DNA of 64,000 nucleotides from Telluria beijingensis (GTDB lineage Bacteria; Pseudomonadota; Gammaproteobacteria; Burkholderiales; Burkholderiaceae_D). The translations under genes were made by a program, and so were the position numbers. Below are positions 53,915 to 62,664 of this stretch, in pieces. Each line of letters starts with the position of its first letter. Positions within the stretch are counted from its first letter, which is position 1. The stretch spans positions 909,114-973,113 of the forward strand of contig NZ_CP132480.1 in assembly GCF_030770395.1 (NCBI RefSeq), given 5' to 3'. Below the pieces are notes generated by a model. The model was not told the DNA's origin, ran no database searches, and saw only the letters and a program-made list of their open reading frames with translations.

Positions 53915-54277
53915 TGCCTTTTTTTCAGGATCGTGGCCCCAGTTCATCAGTGAATAGCGCCAATCGCTCGATGCCGGATCGCTCTTGGTAGGCCCCTGTG
54001 CCAGGTGTCGGTGGATGTACCCGACCACTTTGCGCATGTGCGCGATGTCTGCCGCAGTCAAGTCCTGGGCGTGCCGGTGCAACAGTTCGACGATGCGGCG
54101 TCCGGACTGGTGCCCGGTCGATTCGGCATTGCCGTGCTTCTGGCCGACACGTCGGGAATCGTCGGTGTCGAGCCACTTCTCCAGTTGGGCTGGCGTCATG
54201 TTCACCGCCTGCTTGAACTCTGCGACCGTCTGGCGCCTGGTTGCGTCCTCATCACCGTTGCCTGCTTGTTTCGACAT
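53906..54277 (-). CDS. DUF3140-family protein
   Basis: This 123-residue protein shows the DUF3140 pattern: EFKQAVNMTPAQLEKWLDTDDS, GHQSGRRIVELLHR, HMRKVVGYIHRHLAQGP and WRYSLMNWGHDP. ATG 54277 has GGAG 5 nt upstream. The stop codon TGA is provided by the tRNA-Phe fragment that borders it, so the gene ends exactly in the duplication. Function unknown. Confidence 0.8.
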   Translation of the reverse strand: MSKQAGNGDEDATRRQTVAEFKQAVNMTPAQLEKWLDTDDSRRVGQKHGNAESTGHQSGRRIVELLHRHAQDLTAADIAHMRKVVGYIHRHLAQGPTKSDPASSDWRYSLMNWGHDPEKKAKD

Positions 54278-54429
54278 GCTTACTCCAGTGGATATCAAGT
54301 TTGGCAGGGGCTACCGCCATGGCCTGCGCGTTCGATGCTCGGCAGGCCTTACCTGATTTTTAAAGTACCACGAACTCTGTTTTTCCCGGCGCACCAGAAA
54401 TCACTCAATGCACGTGTCGACGCAGAAAA

Positions 54430-54459
54430 CAAAAACGCCACCCGAAGGTGGCGTTTTTG
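54430..54459. terminator. intrinsic terminator after tRNA-Phe
   Basis: A 12-bp stem (AAAAACGCCACC / GGTGGCGTTTTT) with a CGAA loop and a T-run on both strands. It lies downstream of tRNA-Phe on the minus strand. Confidence 0.75.
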
Positions 54460-54488
54460 TTTGCACTACTTTCGCAATGCTGAATTCT

Positions 54489-54564
54489 TGGTGGCCCGGG
54501 GCGGAATCGAACCACCGACACAAGGATTTTCAATCCTCTGCTCTACCAACTGAGCTACCAGGCC
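54489..54564 (-). tRNA. tRNA-Phe (GAA)
   Basis: 76 nt including an encoded CCA end. The acceptor stem GGCCTGG pairs with CCGGGCC. A D-arm with AGCTCAGTTGGTAGAGC, an anticodon loop with GAA and a T-arm with GGTTCGATTCC are present. The 3' half is duplicated at 53861. Confidence 0.95.
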
Positions 54565-54622
54565 AAGAGCCCGCAATTATAGCAGCGTTTGCGCAGGATA
54601 AACAATCCCGCCGCGCCGATGC

Positions 54623-55108
54623 CTACCCCTTGGCCGAGATCCGCTGCGCGTGGTCCCGTTCCAGCGCCAGGCGCGACTCGCGCCGGCCCTTGGCTTCCTC
54701 GAAACGGCGCAACTCGTCTGGCGTCGACGGTTCCAGCGGCGGGATCGCCGCCGGCTTCTTGTCGTCGCCCACCGCCACCATCGTGAAGAAGCAGCTGTTC
54801 ACGTGGCGCACCACCTTGCTGCGGATGTCCTCGGCGATCACCTTGATCCCGATTTCCATCGAGCTGCGGCCGGTGTAGTTCACCGCCGCCAGGAAGGTCA
54901 CCAGCTCGCCCACGTGGATCGGCTGGCGGAAGGTCACCTGGTCGACGCTCATCGTCACCACATAGCGGCCGGCATAGCGGCTGGCGCAGGCGTAGGCGAC
55001 CTGGTCGAGCAGTTTCAGGATGGTGCCGCCGTGCACGTTGCCGGAAAAATTGGCGGTGTCGGGCGTCATCAGCACCGTCATGCTGAGCTGGTGGGAGGGC
55101 AGGTTCAT
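54623..55108 (-). CDS. hotdog-fold acyl-CoA thioesterase
   Basis: This 161-residue protein has the hotdog motif with NFSGNVHGGTILKLLDQVAYACASRYAG. Gly-rich turn, Asp and long helix match the YciA/acyl-CoA hydrolase branch. ATG 55108 is used. It hydrolyses acyl-CoA thioesters in the cytoplasm. Stand-alone gene next to tRNA-Phe. Confidence 0.9.
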   Translation of the reverse strand: MNLPSHQLSMTVLMTPDTANFSGNVHGGTILKLLDQVAYACASRYAGRYVVTMSVDQVTFRQPIHVGELVTFLAAVNYTGRSSMEIGIKVIAEDIRSKVVRHVNSCFFTMVAVGDDKKPAAIPPLEPSTPDELRRFEEAKGRRESRLALERDHAQRISAKG

Positions 55109-55274
55109 GGTCGTGTCATTACAGGAAGGTGTCGGTGCTTGATGTTGCCTTAGAAACTGCTGCGGGGCAAGTTCGACCGTTGGCGGCATGCCGGATGCAA
55201 GCGCATCAAAACACGCATATCAAAATGCAAATAAAATCGTAGGCATCGAAAAACGAAACGTATAGGCTCGGCAC

Positions 55275-56204
55275 ATGAACAGCGAATTTTTCCACCAGGG
55301 CGGGTCGGTGCAGTGGCACCTCGGTCCCGTCATCGACGCCTTGCGCACCTCGCGCGAATCCACTCACAATATCCGGCACCAGGGCAGGGTGCGCGAGCTG
55401 CCGTCGCGCGAGGTCGTGCGCCAGATCGTGGACGGCGTCTCCGCCGCCCTGTTCCCGACGCATTACGGTCGTCCCGACCTGAATGCCGAGAGTATCGACT
55501 ACTTTGTCGCCGACACCCTCAATGTCGCGCTCGACCGCCTGGCCGAGCAGGTACGGCGCGCGCTGCGCTTTTCGCCTGATTTTTCCGCCGACGACGACCA
55601 GACCGAAGATGCCGAGCTGGCCGAGCGCGCCCGCGCTATCACGCGCGAGTTCGCGGCCAGCCTGCCCGCCATCCGCGCGCTGCTGGTGTCCGACGTGCAG
55701 GCCGCGCTGGCGGGCGACCCGGCCGCAACTTCGGTGGCCGAGATCATGCTGTGCTATCCCGGCACCATCGCCATCCTCTACCACCGCATCGCGCACTGCC
55801 TCCACCGCCTGAACGTGCCGTTCCTGGCGCGGGTCGCGGCCGACATCGGCCACTCGCTCACCGGGATCGACATCCATCCCGGCGCCCAGATCGGCGGCAG
55901 CTTCTTCATCGACCACGGCACCGGTGTCGTGATCGGCGAAACCGCGATCCTGGGCGAGCGCGTGCGCCTGTACCAGGCCGTGACCCTGGGCGCCAAGCGC
56001 TTCCCGGTCGACGACAGCGGGGCCCTGGTCAAGGGCACGCCGCGCCATCCGATCGTCGAGGACGACGTCGTCATCTACGCCGGCGCCACCATCCTGGGCC
56101 GCATCACCATCGGCGCCGGCTCGACCATCGGCGGCAATGTCTGGCTGACCCAGAGCGTCCCGCCGGGCAGCAATGTGTCTCAGGCGCAGATGCGTAATAC
56201 CTGA
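55275..56204 (+). CDS. epsC: serine O-acetyltransferase, long form (EpsC-like)
   Basis: This 309-residue protein has a helical N-terminus and a left-handed beta-helix with hexapeptide repeats (IDIHPGAQIGGSFFIDHGTGVVIGETAILG, VVIYAGATILGRITIGAGSTIGGNVWL). The catalytic HGTG lies in DHGTGVVIGE. It makes O-acetylserine for cysteine synthesis. This long form differs from E. coli CysE. An acetyltransferase for polysaccharide is less likely. Confidence 0.88.
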   Translation: MNSEFFHQGGSVQWHLGPVIDALRTSRESTHNIRHQGRVRELPSREVVRQIVDGVSAALFPTHYGRPDLNAESIDYFVADTLNVALDRLAEQVRRALRFSPDFSADDDQTEDAELAERARAITREFAASLPAIRALLVSDVQAALAGDPAATSVAEIMLCYPGTIAILYHRIAHCLHRLNVPFLARVAADIGHSLTGIDIHPGAQIGGSFFIDHGTGVVIGETAILGERVRLYQAVTLGAKRFPVDDSGALVKGTPRHPIVEDDVVIYAGATILGRITIGAGSTIGGNVWLTQSVPPGSNVSQAQMRNT

Positions 56205-56344
56205 GCCGGCAGCTGGATCGCATGTTTCATGAACATGCGCGAAGACTTTAAACGGCCAACGAATATCGATGAGTGAAACGATTCGTTGGGTTCAGCGCGC
56301 ATGCGCCGTACGCTGTGGCGATCGTCATCCAGATCGGAATTCCC

Positions 56345-56896
56345 ATGAGCGTCATCCTGCTGGGCGGTAGCCCGTCGTCGCAATCGTCCTGCAGCCGCCT
56401 GCTGCTGCACGTCGGAGAAAAACTCGCCGTCCACGGCTGGCGCACGACGCGCCTCGAGGTGCGCGAGCTGCCCGGGCCGGATCTGCTGCGCATGGATGCG
56501 AATGCCCCCGGCTTGGCGCGCGCGCTGGCGCTGGTGGCCGAGGCCGACGCGCTGGTGGTGGCCACGCCGATCTACAAGGCGGCCTACACCGGCATGCTCA
56601 AGCTGTTCCTCGACCTGCTGCCGCAGGACGGCCTGCACGGCAAGGTGGTGCTGCCGCTGGCGACCGGCGGCAGCCAGTCGCACCTGCTGGCGCTCGACTA
56701 TGCGCTGCGTCCGGTGCTGGCTTCGATGTCGGCGCATGCCATCCTGTCGAGCATCTATGCGACGTCCGAGCAGATCGCCTGGGACAGCGAGCGCGGCACG
56801 CGCCTGGCGGCGCCGATTGCCGGGCGCGTCGCCGAAGACATCAGGCAGCTGGATGCCGAGCTCCAGGCGCGCATGCAGGCCGCCGCTGCCGCCTGA
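56345..56896 (+). CDS. NADPH-dependent FMN reductase (SsuE-like)
   Basis: This 183-residue flavodoxin-fold protein has the SsuE-type start MSVILLGGSPS, the FMN phosphate loop SPSSQSSCSR and YKAAYTGMLKLFLDLLPQ. It supplies reduced FMN to monooxygenases such as SsuD. ATG 56345 matches the family. No partner monooxygenase is adjacent. Confidence 0.88.
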   Translation: MSVILLGGSPSSQSSCSRLLLHVGEKLAVHGWRTTRLEVRELPGPDLLRMDANAPGLARALALVAEADALVVATPIYKAAYTGMLKLFLDLLPQDGLHGKVVLPLATGGSQSHLLALDYALRPVLASMSAHAILSSIYATSEQIAWDSERGTRLAAPIAGRVAEDIRQLDAELQARMQAAAAA

Positions 56897-56930
56897 CACA
56901 TCCGGCATCGCGCTTTGCTATGATGGCGCG

Positions 56931-57626
56931 ATGACTATCCTGCTGGTTCCGGGCTATATGCTCGATGCGACGCTGTGGGACGACGTGCGCGAGCGGCTGG
57001 CCCCCTTCGGGCCGCTGGCGCATGCCGACCTGCGTCACGACTCCACCATCGAAGACCTGGCGCGCCGCGCGCTGGCGGAGGCGCCGCCGTCCTTCATCCT
57101 CGTCGGTTTTTCGATGGGCGGTTATGTGGCGCGCGAGATGCTGCGCCAGGCGCCCGGGCGTGTGCGCGCGCTGGTGCTGATCGCCACCTCGACCCGTCCC
57201 GATTCCGACGCCGTCCGGCTGCGCAAGCGCACGGTGGTCAAGGCGAGTCCGTCGGTGTCATTCGCGGGCCTGAGCCGCACGGCGATCGCCAGCTCGCTGC
57301 ATCCGCGCGAGCGCGACAACGAGGCGCTGATCGAGCGCGTGCGCATGATGGGCGTGCGCCTGGGCGGCGAGGCTTTCCGCAACCAGTCGATGGTCGAGCG
57401 GCCGGGCGACCTGCACCTGCTGGGTGAAATCCGTTGTCCGACGCTGGTGATCGCAGCGGGGCACGACGGCTTGCGCAGCCTCGACGAAGTGCGCGAGATG
57501 CATGCCGCGATCGCGGGGGCGCAGTTTGCCTTGATCGAGGACAGCGGGCACATGATCCCGCTCGAAGCGCCGGAGACGCTGTGCGATGTGCTCGTGCCGT
57601 GGCTTGAAGCGCTGACAAGCCGGTAG
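56931..57626 (+). CDS. alpha/beta hydrolase
   Basis: This 231-residue protein has the nucleophile elbow GFSMGG (G-x-S-x-G), oxyanion loop VPGYMLD, likely Asp in AAGHDGLRS and the catalytic His in EDSGHMIPLEAP. It resembles small esterases of the carboxylesterase/BioH class. Its stop codon TAG lies inside the left arm of a repeat element. Substrate unknown. Confidence 0.88.
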   Translation: MTILLVPGYMLDATLWDDVRERLAPFGPLAHADLRHDSTIEDLARRALAEAPPSFILVGFSMGGYVAREMLRQAPGRVRALVLIATSTRPDSDAVRLRKRTVVKASPSVSFAGLSRTAIASSLHPRERDNEALIERVRMMGVRLGGEAFRNQSMVERPGDLHLLGEIRCPTLVIAAGHDGLRSLDEVREMHAAIAGAQFALIEDSGHMIPLEAPETLCDVLVPWLEALTSR

Positions 57627-57734
57627 GGTTGGCGGCTATGCCGCCGACGCGGTGATCGTTATCGGCTTCGTATTCGCGCCGGATGATCTTGCCGTCAACT
57701 ATCGCCGCGTCGGCGGCGTAGCCGCCAACCCTAC
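57623..57734. repeat. REP doublet (REPIN-like) element
   Basis: Two inverted 34-bp arms (57623-57656 and 57701-57734) match at 32 of 34 positions around a 44-bp centre. Each arm contains a palindrome of the type GGCGG-n-CCGCC. Size and layout fit a REPIN. A related single unit lies at 58785. The left arm supplies the stop codon of the hydrolase gene and the right arm the C-terminal codons and stop of uvsE. Confidence 0.8.
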
Positions 57735-58640
57735 CTGTGATGCCGGTGCGAAGCGCGTGCACCAGCCATCCAGGCCGCGGATCGCTTCTTCCTTGAGCTT
57801 GGCCTCGATCTCGATATACGGCGCGGCGAGGTAGGACGAGGGCATGGTCGCGATCAGGTCTGAATGCTGGCGGTCGTCGAAGCCTTCGCGGCCGTTCGAG
57901 ATGTGCACCAGCTGGTGGGCCGGGTCGGGCCAGGTGGCGCGCGCCCTGGCCACCATCTCGGCCACGCTCGGGTGCTCATAGCTGTCCAGTTTTTCGTGCA
58001 CGATGTGGTGGTGGGCGTCGAACACCATCGGCACGCCGGCGCGCACGCAGATCGCATGGATCTCGTCGGCGCTATAGGCGTATTCGTCGTTTTCCAGGCC
58101 GATGCGGCAGCGGATCGCCTCCGGCAATGCGGCGATGCGTGCGACCAGCTGGTCTTCGCGGTCGGCCTTGCCGCCATGGATTTCCAGCAGGGCCCAGGGC
58201 GAGCGCGGCTGGTCCAGCAAGTCCATGATGTCGGCATGCATTTGAAGGATCTTGACGCTGTTGGCGACCACGTCTTCCGAGTCGGAACTGAGCACGACGA
58301 ACTGGTCGGGATGCATCACCAGGCGGATGCCGCGCTCGATCGCGCGCCGCCCCGAGCGGCCCAGGGTTTCCTTGAACTGCTGCAGGATGTCCAGCCCGAA
58401 TGACGTGTCGGAAAACGGAAAGATCGAGGACGGCATGCGGTACAGGGCGATGCCTTCGCGCTCGCAGTAGCGCAGGGCATTGTCCAGGGTCTGGATATTG
58501 TCGCGATAAATGTCTTCCAGTAAGCGGCGCTGGCCATCCTCGGCATGCTCGAGCAGGCGCTTGCGCGTGAGCGCGCGGTAGCGCACGTCCTTCGAGACGG
58601 TGATGCAGACGAGGCCGAGCCGTGGTGGGGACTGGTGCAT
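57699..58640 (-). CDS. uvsE: UV damage endonuclease UvsE/UvdE
   Basis: This 313-residue TIM-barrel nuclease has RLGLVCITVSKDVRYR, YRMPSSIFPFSDTS, MHPDQFVVLSSDSEDVV, GLENDEYAYSADEI and DAHHHIVH with metal-binding His and Glu. It nicks DNA 5' to UV lesions. ATG 58640 is used. The last about 11 residues (VGLAATPPTRR) come from the REP element and are unlikely to be native. Confidence 0.93.
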   Translation of the reverse strand: MHQSPPRLGLVCITVSKDVRYRALTRKRLLEHAEDGQRRLLEDIYRDNIQTLDNALRYCEREGIALYRMPSSIFPFSDTSFGLDILQQFKETLGRSGRRAIERGIRLVMHPDQFVVLSSDSEDVVANSVKILQMHADIMDLLDQPRSPWALLEIHGGKADREDQLVARIAALPEAIRCRIGLENDEYAYSADEIHAICVRAGVPMVFDAHHHIVHEKLDSYEHPSVAEMVARARATWPDPAHQLVHISNGREGFDDRQHSDLIATMPSSYLAAPYIEIEAKLKEEAIRGLDGWCTRFAPASQVGLAATPPTRR

Positions 58641-58784
58641 GGGTCTGTGCCGGCGCAGCGCGGCGCGGACGGATGTTGATGATGGGAGGCAGTCTATCCC
58701 AAGCAGCTTTTGCGGGAGGCACGACACGGTACGCAAGACGGGACGAAGGCGGGGCAGGCCTCGCCGATGCCGTTCAGCGTTCTT

Positions 58785-58817
58785 GTGGGGTGGGCGGGTC
58801 TTCCGCCCACGCGGTCA
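58785..58817. repeat. single REP-like unit
   Basis: A palindrome (GTGGGCGG / CCGCCCAC, 5-nt loop) embedded in a sequence similar to one arm of the 57623 doublet, in the gap between uvsE and the CAP gene. Confidence 0.6.
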
Positions 58818-58853
58818 ACCGGGGAATGCTTCTTGCGGGTGTGGCCGTTTGGA

Positions 58854-59738
58854 TCAACGTGGGGCGCCGAATACCTGGGTCCAGTAGATGATGCCCGATT
58901 GGCGCTCCGGCGTGACGCCATAGGCGGCGCCCATCTCGGTGAAGCCCCGGTTCATGATGTTGGCGCAGTGTCCCGGGCTGTCGAGCCAGCCTTCCACCGC
59001 CTCGCGCGGTGAGCGCTGGCCGAAGGCAATGTTTTCGCCCACCCGGCGCCAGCCGTAGCCGGCGCGCGCGGCGCGGTCGGCGGCTTCGCTGCCATCCCTG
59101 GCGCGGTGGCTGAAGTAGCGGCGCGTGGCCATGTCGCGGCTATGGGCCAATGCGGCGTCGCCCAGTGCGGGGTTCCAGGCCAGGGGCGGCGCCGGCGGGA
59201 AAGACTGGTCGCCGCAGGAGCGGGCGCTGGCGCGCGCCTCGTTGACTTCAAGCAGGATTTCGCGGCCGGCATCGCGCCAGTCGGGATAGGTGCTCGAGGG
59301 CAGCGGCGGGGAGGGGCGCGCCAGCACCACCGTCCAGGTGTTGCCCTCGCGGTAACTGCCGATTGCGGAGAACGCATCGCTCAGAAATACCTTGCAATAT
59401 TGTTGCGTTAGGACGGTCAGGGCGGCCCGGGCATCTTCCGGGCCGGTGACGTAGACGGCCTGTGCCTGCTCGGCAGGGTAGCCGGCGCGCTCCAGTGCGG
59501 ATTCGATGAATGTGCCGGCGCCGATGCGCAGTCGGGCCAGTGCCGCTTGCGGGGTGAGCGCGGCAGTGGGCACGGCTGGGCGGCCGTCGCAGGCGCCAGG
59601 CGCGGCGCGGTAGGCATTGACCAGTGCCGCCAGCGCGTCGGTGTCGTCGACAGGCGCGGGCAGTGCAGCGGCATGCGGCGCCAGCAGGCTGGCGGCGATC
59701 GCGGCGGCGCCGGCATACAATCTTGGCAAGGTATGCAT
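58854..59738 (-). CDS. exported CAP/SCP-domain protein
   Basis: This 294-residue protein has a signal peptide (ending HAAA) and an N-terminal part of about 130 residues with a Cys. The C-terminal CAP domain has HSRDMATRRYFSH, VGENIAFGQ, WLDSPGHCANIMNRGFTEMGAAY and YWTQVFGAP. The domain's two conserved His and Glu are present. Bacterial CAP proteins are often secreted. Function unknown. ATG 59738 is used because the signal peptide starts there. Confidence 0.88.
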   Translation of the reverse strand: MHTLPRLYAGAAAIAASLLAPHAAALPAPVDDTDALAALVNAYRAAPGACDGRPAVPTAALTPQAALARLRIGAGTFIESALERAGYPAEQAQAVYVTGPEDARAALTVLTQQYCKVFLSDAFSAIGSYREGNTWTVVLARPSPPLPSSTYPDWRDAGREILLEVNEARASARSCGDQSFPPAPPLAWNPALGDAALAHSRDMATRRYFSHRARDGSEAADRAARAGYGWRRVGENIAFGQRSPREAVEGWLDSPGHCANIMNRGFTEMGAAYGVTPERQSGIIYWTQVFGAPR

Positions 59739-59901
59739 TCTTTCAGAAGCAACAACGCCAACGGAAGGTTGGCGCGGGTGTGGAATCGTGCTGTTCTGAA
59801 GATGGGGACGGTAGCGGGGATTTCCAGTGTGCTGGCGCCCGCACGGCCGCGAAAGCAATGCCGTCGCCTGCCTTTATCTCTGCCCTTGACGGGACAGGTT
59901 C

Positions 59902-60486
59902 TTACTGCGCCGGCTGTTGCAATTGGGTCTGGGGCGTGCGCACCAGCCTGGAGACGTCGAGGCCCTGGGACGACAGACGCGCGAGGAGGGCGTCGTAGGC
60001 GGCCGGCTCGACCTGCGGCGTGCGCGACAGGATCCACAGGTACTCGCGCTTGGGCTCGCTCACGGCGGACAGCTGGTATTTGTCGTCGAGGTCGATGACC
60101 CAGTAGTCGCCCCATACCATCGGGATGAAGGACAGGATGGCCGGTGCGAAGCGCACCTTGAGCCTGGGTGAGCTGGCGCCGCCGAGCTGGCGCGCCACGC
60201 CCTCGGCCACGTCGGACGTGCCGTCGGCAGTACGGCAGCGGTTGACCACCTGCACCCGTCCATCCTCGCCCAGGTTGTAGGTGGCGGTGGTATCACCAAC
60301 ACATTTCTTTTGGAAATCGTTCGGGATTTTTGCGATCTCGTACCAGATGCCCATATAGCGCGGCACCACGAGCGTTTCGATCGGCTGCAGTGGCCGGGCA
60401 TTAGCCGCTGCCAGTGCCGGAGCGGCGCACAGGCCGGACAGGACCAGGGCGGCGCACGCCGTGAAGAACGAAGGCTTGGCGATCAT
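59902..60486 (-). CDS. blc: bacterial lipocalin (Blc)
   Basis: This 194-residue exported protein (signal ending ALAA) has the lipocalin motif GIWYEIAKIPNDFQKKC and the second conserved WGDYWVIDLD block. No lipobox Cys was seen at the signal end, unlike E. coli Blc, so it is likely soluble periplasmic. It binds lipids, often under envelope stress. Confidence 0.9.
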   Translation of the reverse strand: MIAKPSFFTACAALVLSGLCAAPALAAANARPLQPIETLVVPRYMGIWYEIAKIPNDFQKKCVGDTTATYNLGEDGRVQVVNRCRTADGTSDVAEGVARQLGGASSPRLKVRFAPAILSFIPMVWGDYWVIDLDDKYQLSAVSEPKREYLWILSRTPQVEPAAYDALLARLSSQGLDVSRLVRTPQTQLQQPAQ

Positions 60487-60605
60487 CGGAACCTCTTGTG
60501 GATGGCAGGGCTCCTAGCATAAATGACAACGGGATCGCTGTGTCGCCTGATTTGCATGCGGCCTGCATGGCGGCCAGGCGCCTGCCCGCCAACCGGCGGT
60601 GCCTG

Positions 60606-62492
60606 TCAAAGCGCCGACAGGGCCGGTCCTTCGGGCTTTCCGAGCCAGGTCGTCGCGAACTGCTTTTGCACGGCCGCCAGGGCGGCTTCGTCACCCCGCT
60701 TGCGGTACACCTCTATCAGGCCCCGCAAGGCCCAGCCATTGCTGGAAGTGCGAGCCAGCGAATCGCGGAAGACTTTTTCCGCCGCGTCGCCCTGTCCGCT
60801 GCGCAAGAGCGCCACGCCAAGCGACTGGCGCACCGGGTAGTACCAGTAGGGCGGTTCCATGTAGGGCAGCGCATCCTGCACCGCGATCGCCTTGCGGTAG
60901 GCGCCGATGGCGCGCGGAAGGTCGCCCCGCGCGTCGGCGATGCGGGCCTGGGCCACCGAGCGGGCGGTCTGGACGATCTCGCGGCCCGGGATATTCCAGT
61001 CGTTCACCGCCTTGAAGTCGCCGTCCTTCTCGATCTTGTCGAGCGCGGCGACCTCGCGCGCGGCCGCATCGAAGTCGCCCTTGCGCGCATGGCCGACGGC
61101 GCGCGTGTAATGCCACATCGCCTGCACGAGGACGTAGTCGGGGCCGGGATCGGGCAGGGCGAGCAGGGTGTCGGCATCGCTGAACTGGACATGCGCGAAA
61201 TAGGGCGCCGACTTGACCGGCTGCAGCGCGCCGATGGCGGACAGGAGGTCGGGCGTGATGACCTTGTCGAGCTTGCCCGCCGCCTCGAGCGCCGTACGGC
61301 CGTCGCCGCCCATCAGGGCCGACACCATGACGAAGTGGATATTGTGCGGGTAATAGGCGCCCCGGTAGACGGGATCGCTGGCCGCGCCGGCGAAGTAGCG
61401 CTCGTCGGTGGCGACGGCCAGGACGTTCGAGCGCAGCGCTTCGCGGTACATGCCCAGCCGGTAATAGATGTGCGAAGGCATGTGCACGATGTGGCCGGCG
61501 CCGGGGATCTGCTGCGCCAGCACGCGCGCCGCGGGCAGCGCCTTCTCGGGCCGGGTCGAGGCTTCCATCGCGTGGATATAGTAGTGGGCGGCCCCGGCAT
61601 GGGTCGGATTGCGCGCCAGCACTTTCTCGAGTGCGGCGACCAGCTCGGCGGTGCGGTTCTTGGGCTGGGCGCCGCCGGCCGCCCAGTAGTCCCAGGGCGA
61701 CAGGTCCATCAGCGCCTCGGCGTACAGCACCTGGATGGTGTCGTGGCCGGGGAAGTCGCGCGCGGCCTCGGCCATGGCATCGGCATAGGCCTTGTCGAGC
61801 GCGGCCCGGTCGGCGCCGGGATCGGCGCTGTAGCGGCGCGCCACGGCCCGGATCACGGCCTGTTCTTCGGGCCGGGTGCGCGGCGCCAGGCGGCTGGCCT
61901 CGGCCGCGGCGGCCACCGCCGGCGCGACGGCGTCGGGGAACATGGGGGCGTTGATGTTCGGCCCCAGCACCAGCGCCTCGCCCCAGTAGCACATGGCGCA
62001 ACCCGGGTCGATGTCTTGTGCGGCGCGGAAGGCGCGCGCCGCCTCGGCGTGGTTGAAGGCGAAGGTGAGGCGCAGACCCTGGTCGAAATAGGCCTGGGCG
62101 CGCTTGCTGGCGGTGGTGACCGGCACGTGCAGCTTGCCGAGATTGTCGTACAGGGGCGGCGGGGCGGCCTTTCCCGGCCTGGCGCCGGCCTTGTCTCCCG
62201 GGCCGGCCGGCGCCTGCTGGCCGGGCGCGAAGGGACGGGTTTCGGGCTGGGTCTGGTTCTGGGCCTGGGCCTGCACCAGGTGCGCCAGCAGCGGCGGCGC
62301 GCCGGCGCGCGTCGGGGCGCAGGTGGCGCCGGAGGTGCTTGCGAACAGTGGATCGAAGCCGGTATCGGCCGTACCGCGCTCCGGCCAGAGCGACGGCATG
62401 GCGGCAAGCGCCACGGCGCCGATGACGGCAATGGCAAGGATGAGCAACGCGGCAATGGCAGCAATGCCACGCGAAATTAAACGGCGTATCAT
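60606..62492 (-). CDS. exported or membrane-anchored TPR-like protein
   Basis: This 628-residue protein has an N-terminal hydrophobic anchor (AIAALLILAIAVIGAVAL), a Pro/Ala-rich linker and a long helical region with TPR-like repeats (AQAYFDQGLRLTFAFNHAEAARAFRAA, ARNPTHAGAAHYYIHAME). A Cys pair (PGCAMCYWGEAL) is notable. ATG 62492 is used with an anchor right after it. Function unknown. Confidence 0.8.
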   Translation of the reverse strand: MIRRLISRGIAAIAALLILAIAVIGAVALAAMPSLWPERGTADTGFDPLFASTSGATCAPTRAGAPPLLAHLVQAQAQNQTQPETRPFAPGQQAPAGPGDKAGARPGKAAPPPLYDNLGKLHVPVTTASKRAQAYFDQGLRLTFAFNHAEAARAFRAAQDIDPGCAMCYWGEALVLGPNINAPMFPDAVAPAVAAAAEASRLAPRTRPEEQAVIRAVARRYSADPGADRAALDKAYADAMAEAARDFPGHDTIQVLYAEALMDLSPWDYWAAGGAQPKNRTAELVAALEKVLARNPTHAGAAHYYIHAMEASTRPEKALPAARVLAQQIPGAGHIVHMPSHIYYRLGMYREALRSNVLAVATDERYFAGAASDPVYRGAYYPHNIHFVMVSALMGGDGRTALEAAGKLDKVITPDLLSAIGALQPVKSAPYFAHVQFSDADTLLALPDPGPDYVLVQAMWHYTRAVGHARKGDFDAAAREVAALDKIEKDGDFKAVNDWNIPGREIVQTARSVAQARIADARGDLPRAIGAYRKAIAVQDALPYMEPPYWYYPVRQSLGVALLRSGQGDAAEKVFRDSLARTSSNGWALRGLIEVYRKRGDEAALAAVQKQFATTWLGKPEGPALSAL

Positions 62493-62664
62493 TGACTTGC
62501 TCCTCACGGGGGCAACGCAGCATGCGCTGCCTGCTTTGTCGTTGGAGTTTAGTCGGCCAACCGAATTCCCGCTACTGGATTGAGCAAGCACAAGGTGCAG
62601 TGGCGAACCGGAAGGCGGCGTGCCCAGTCATATTGAAAACGTCTCTGCTTCAGGAGGTTCGATC

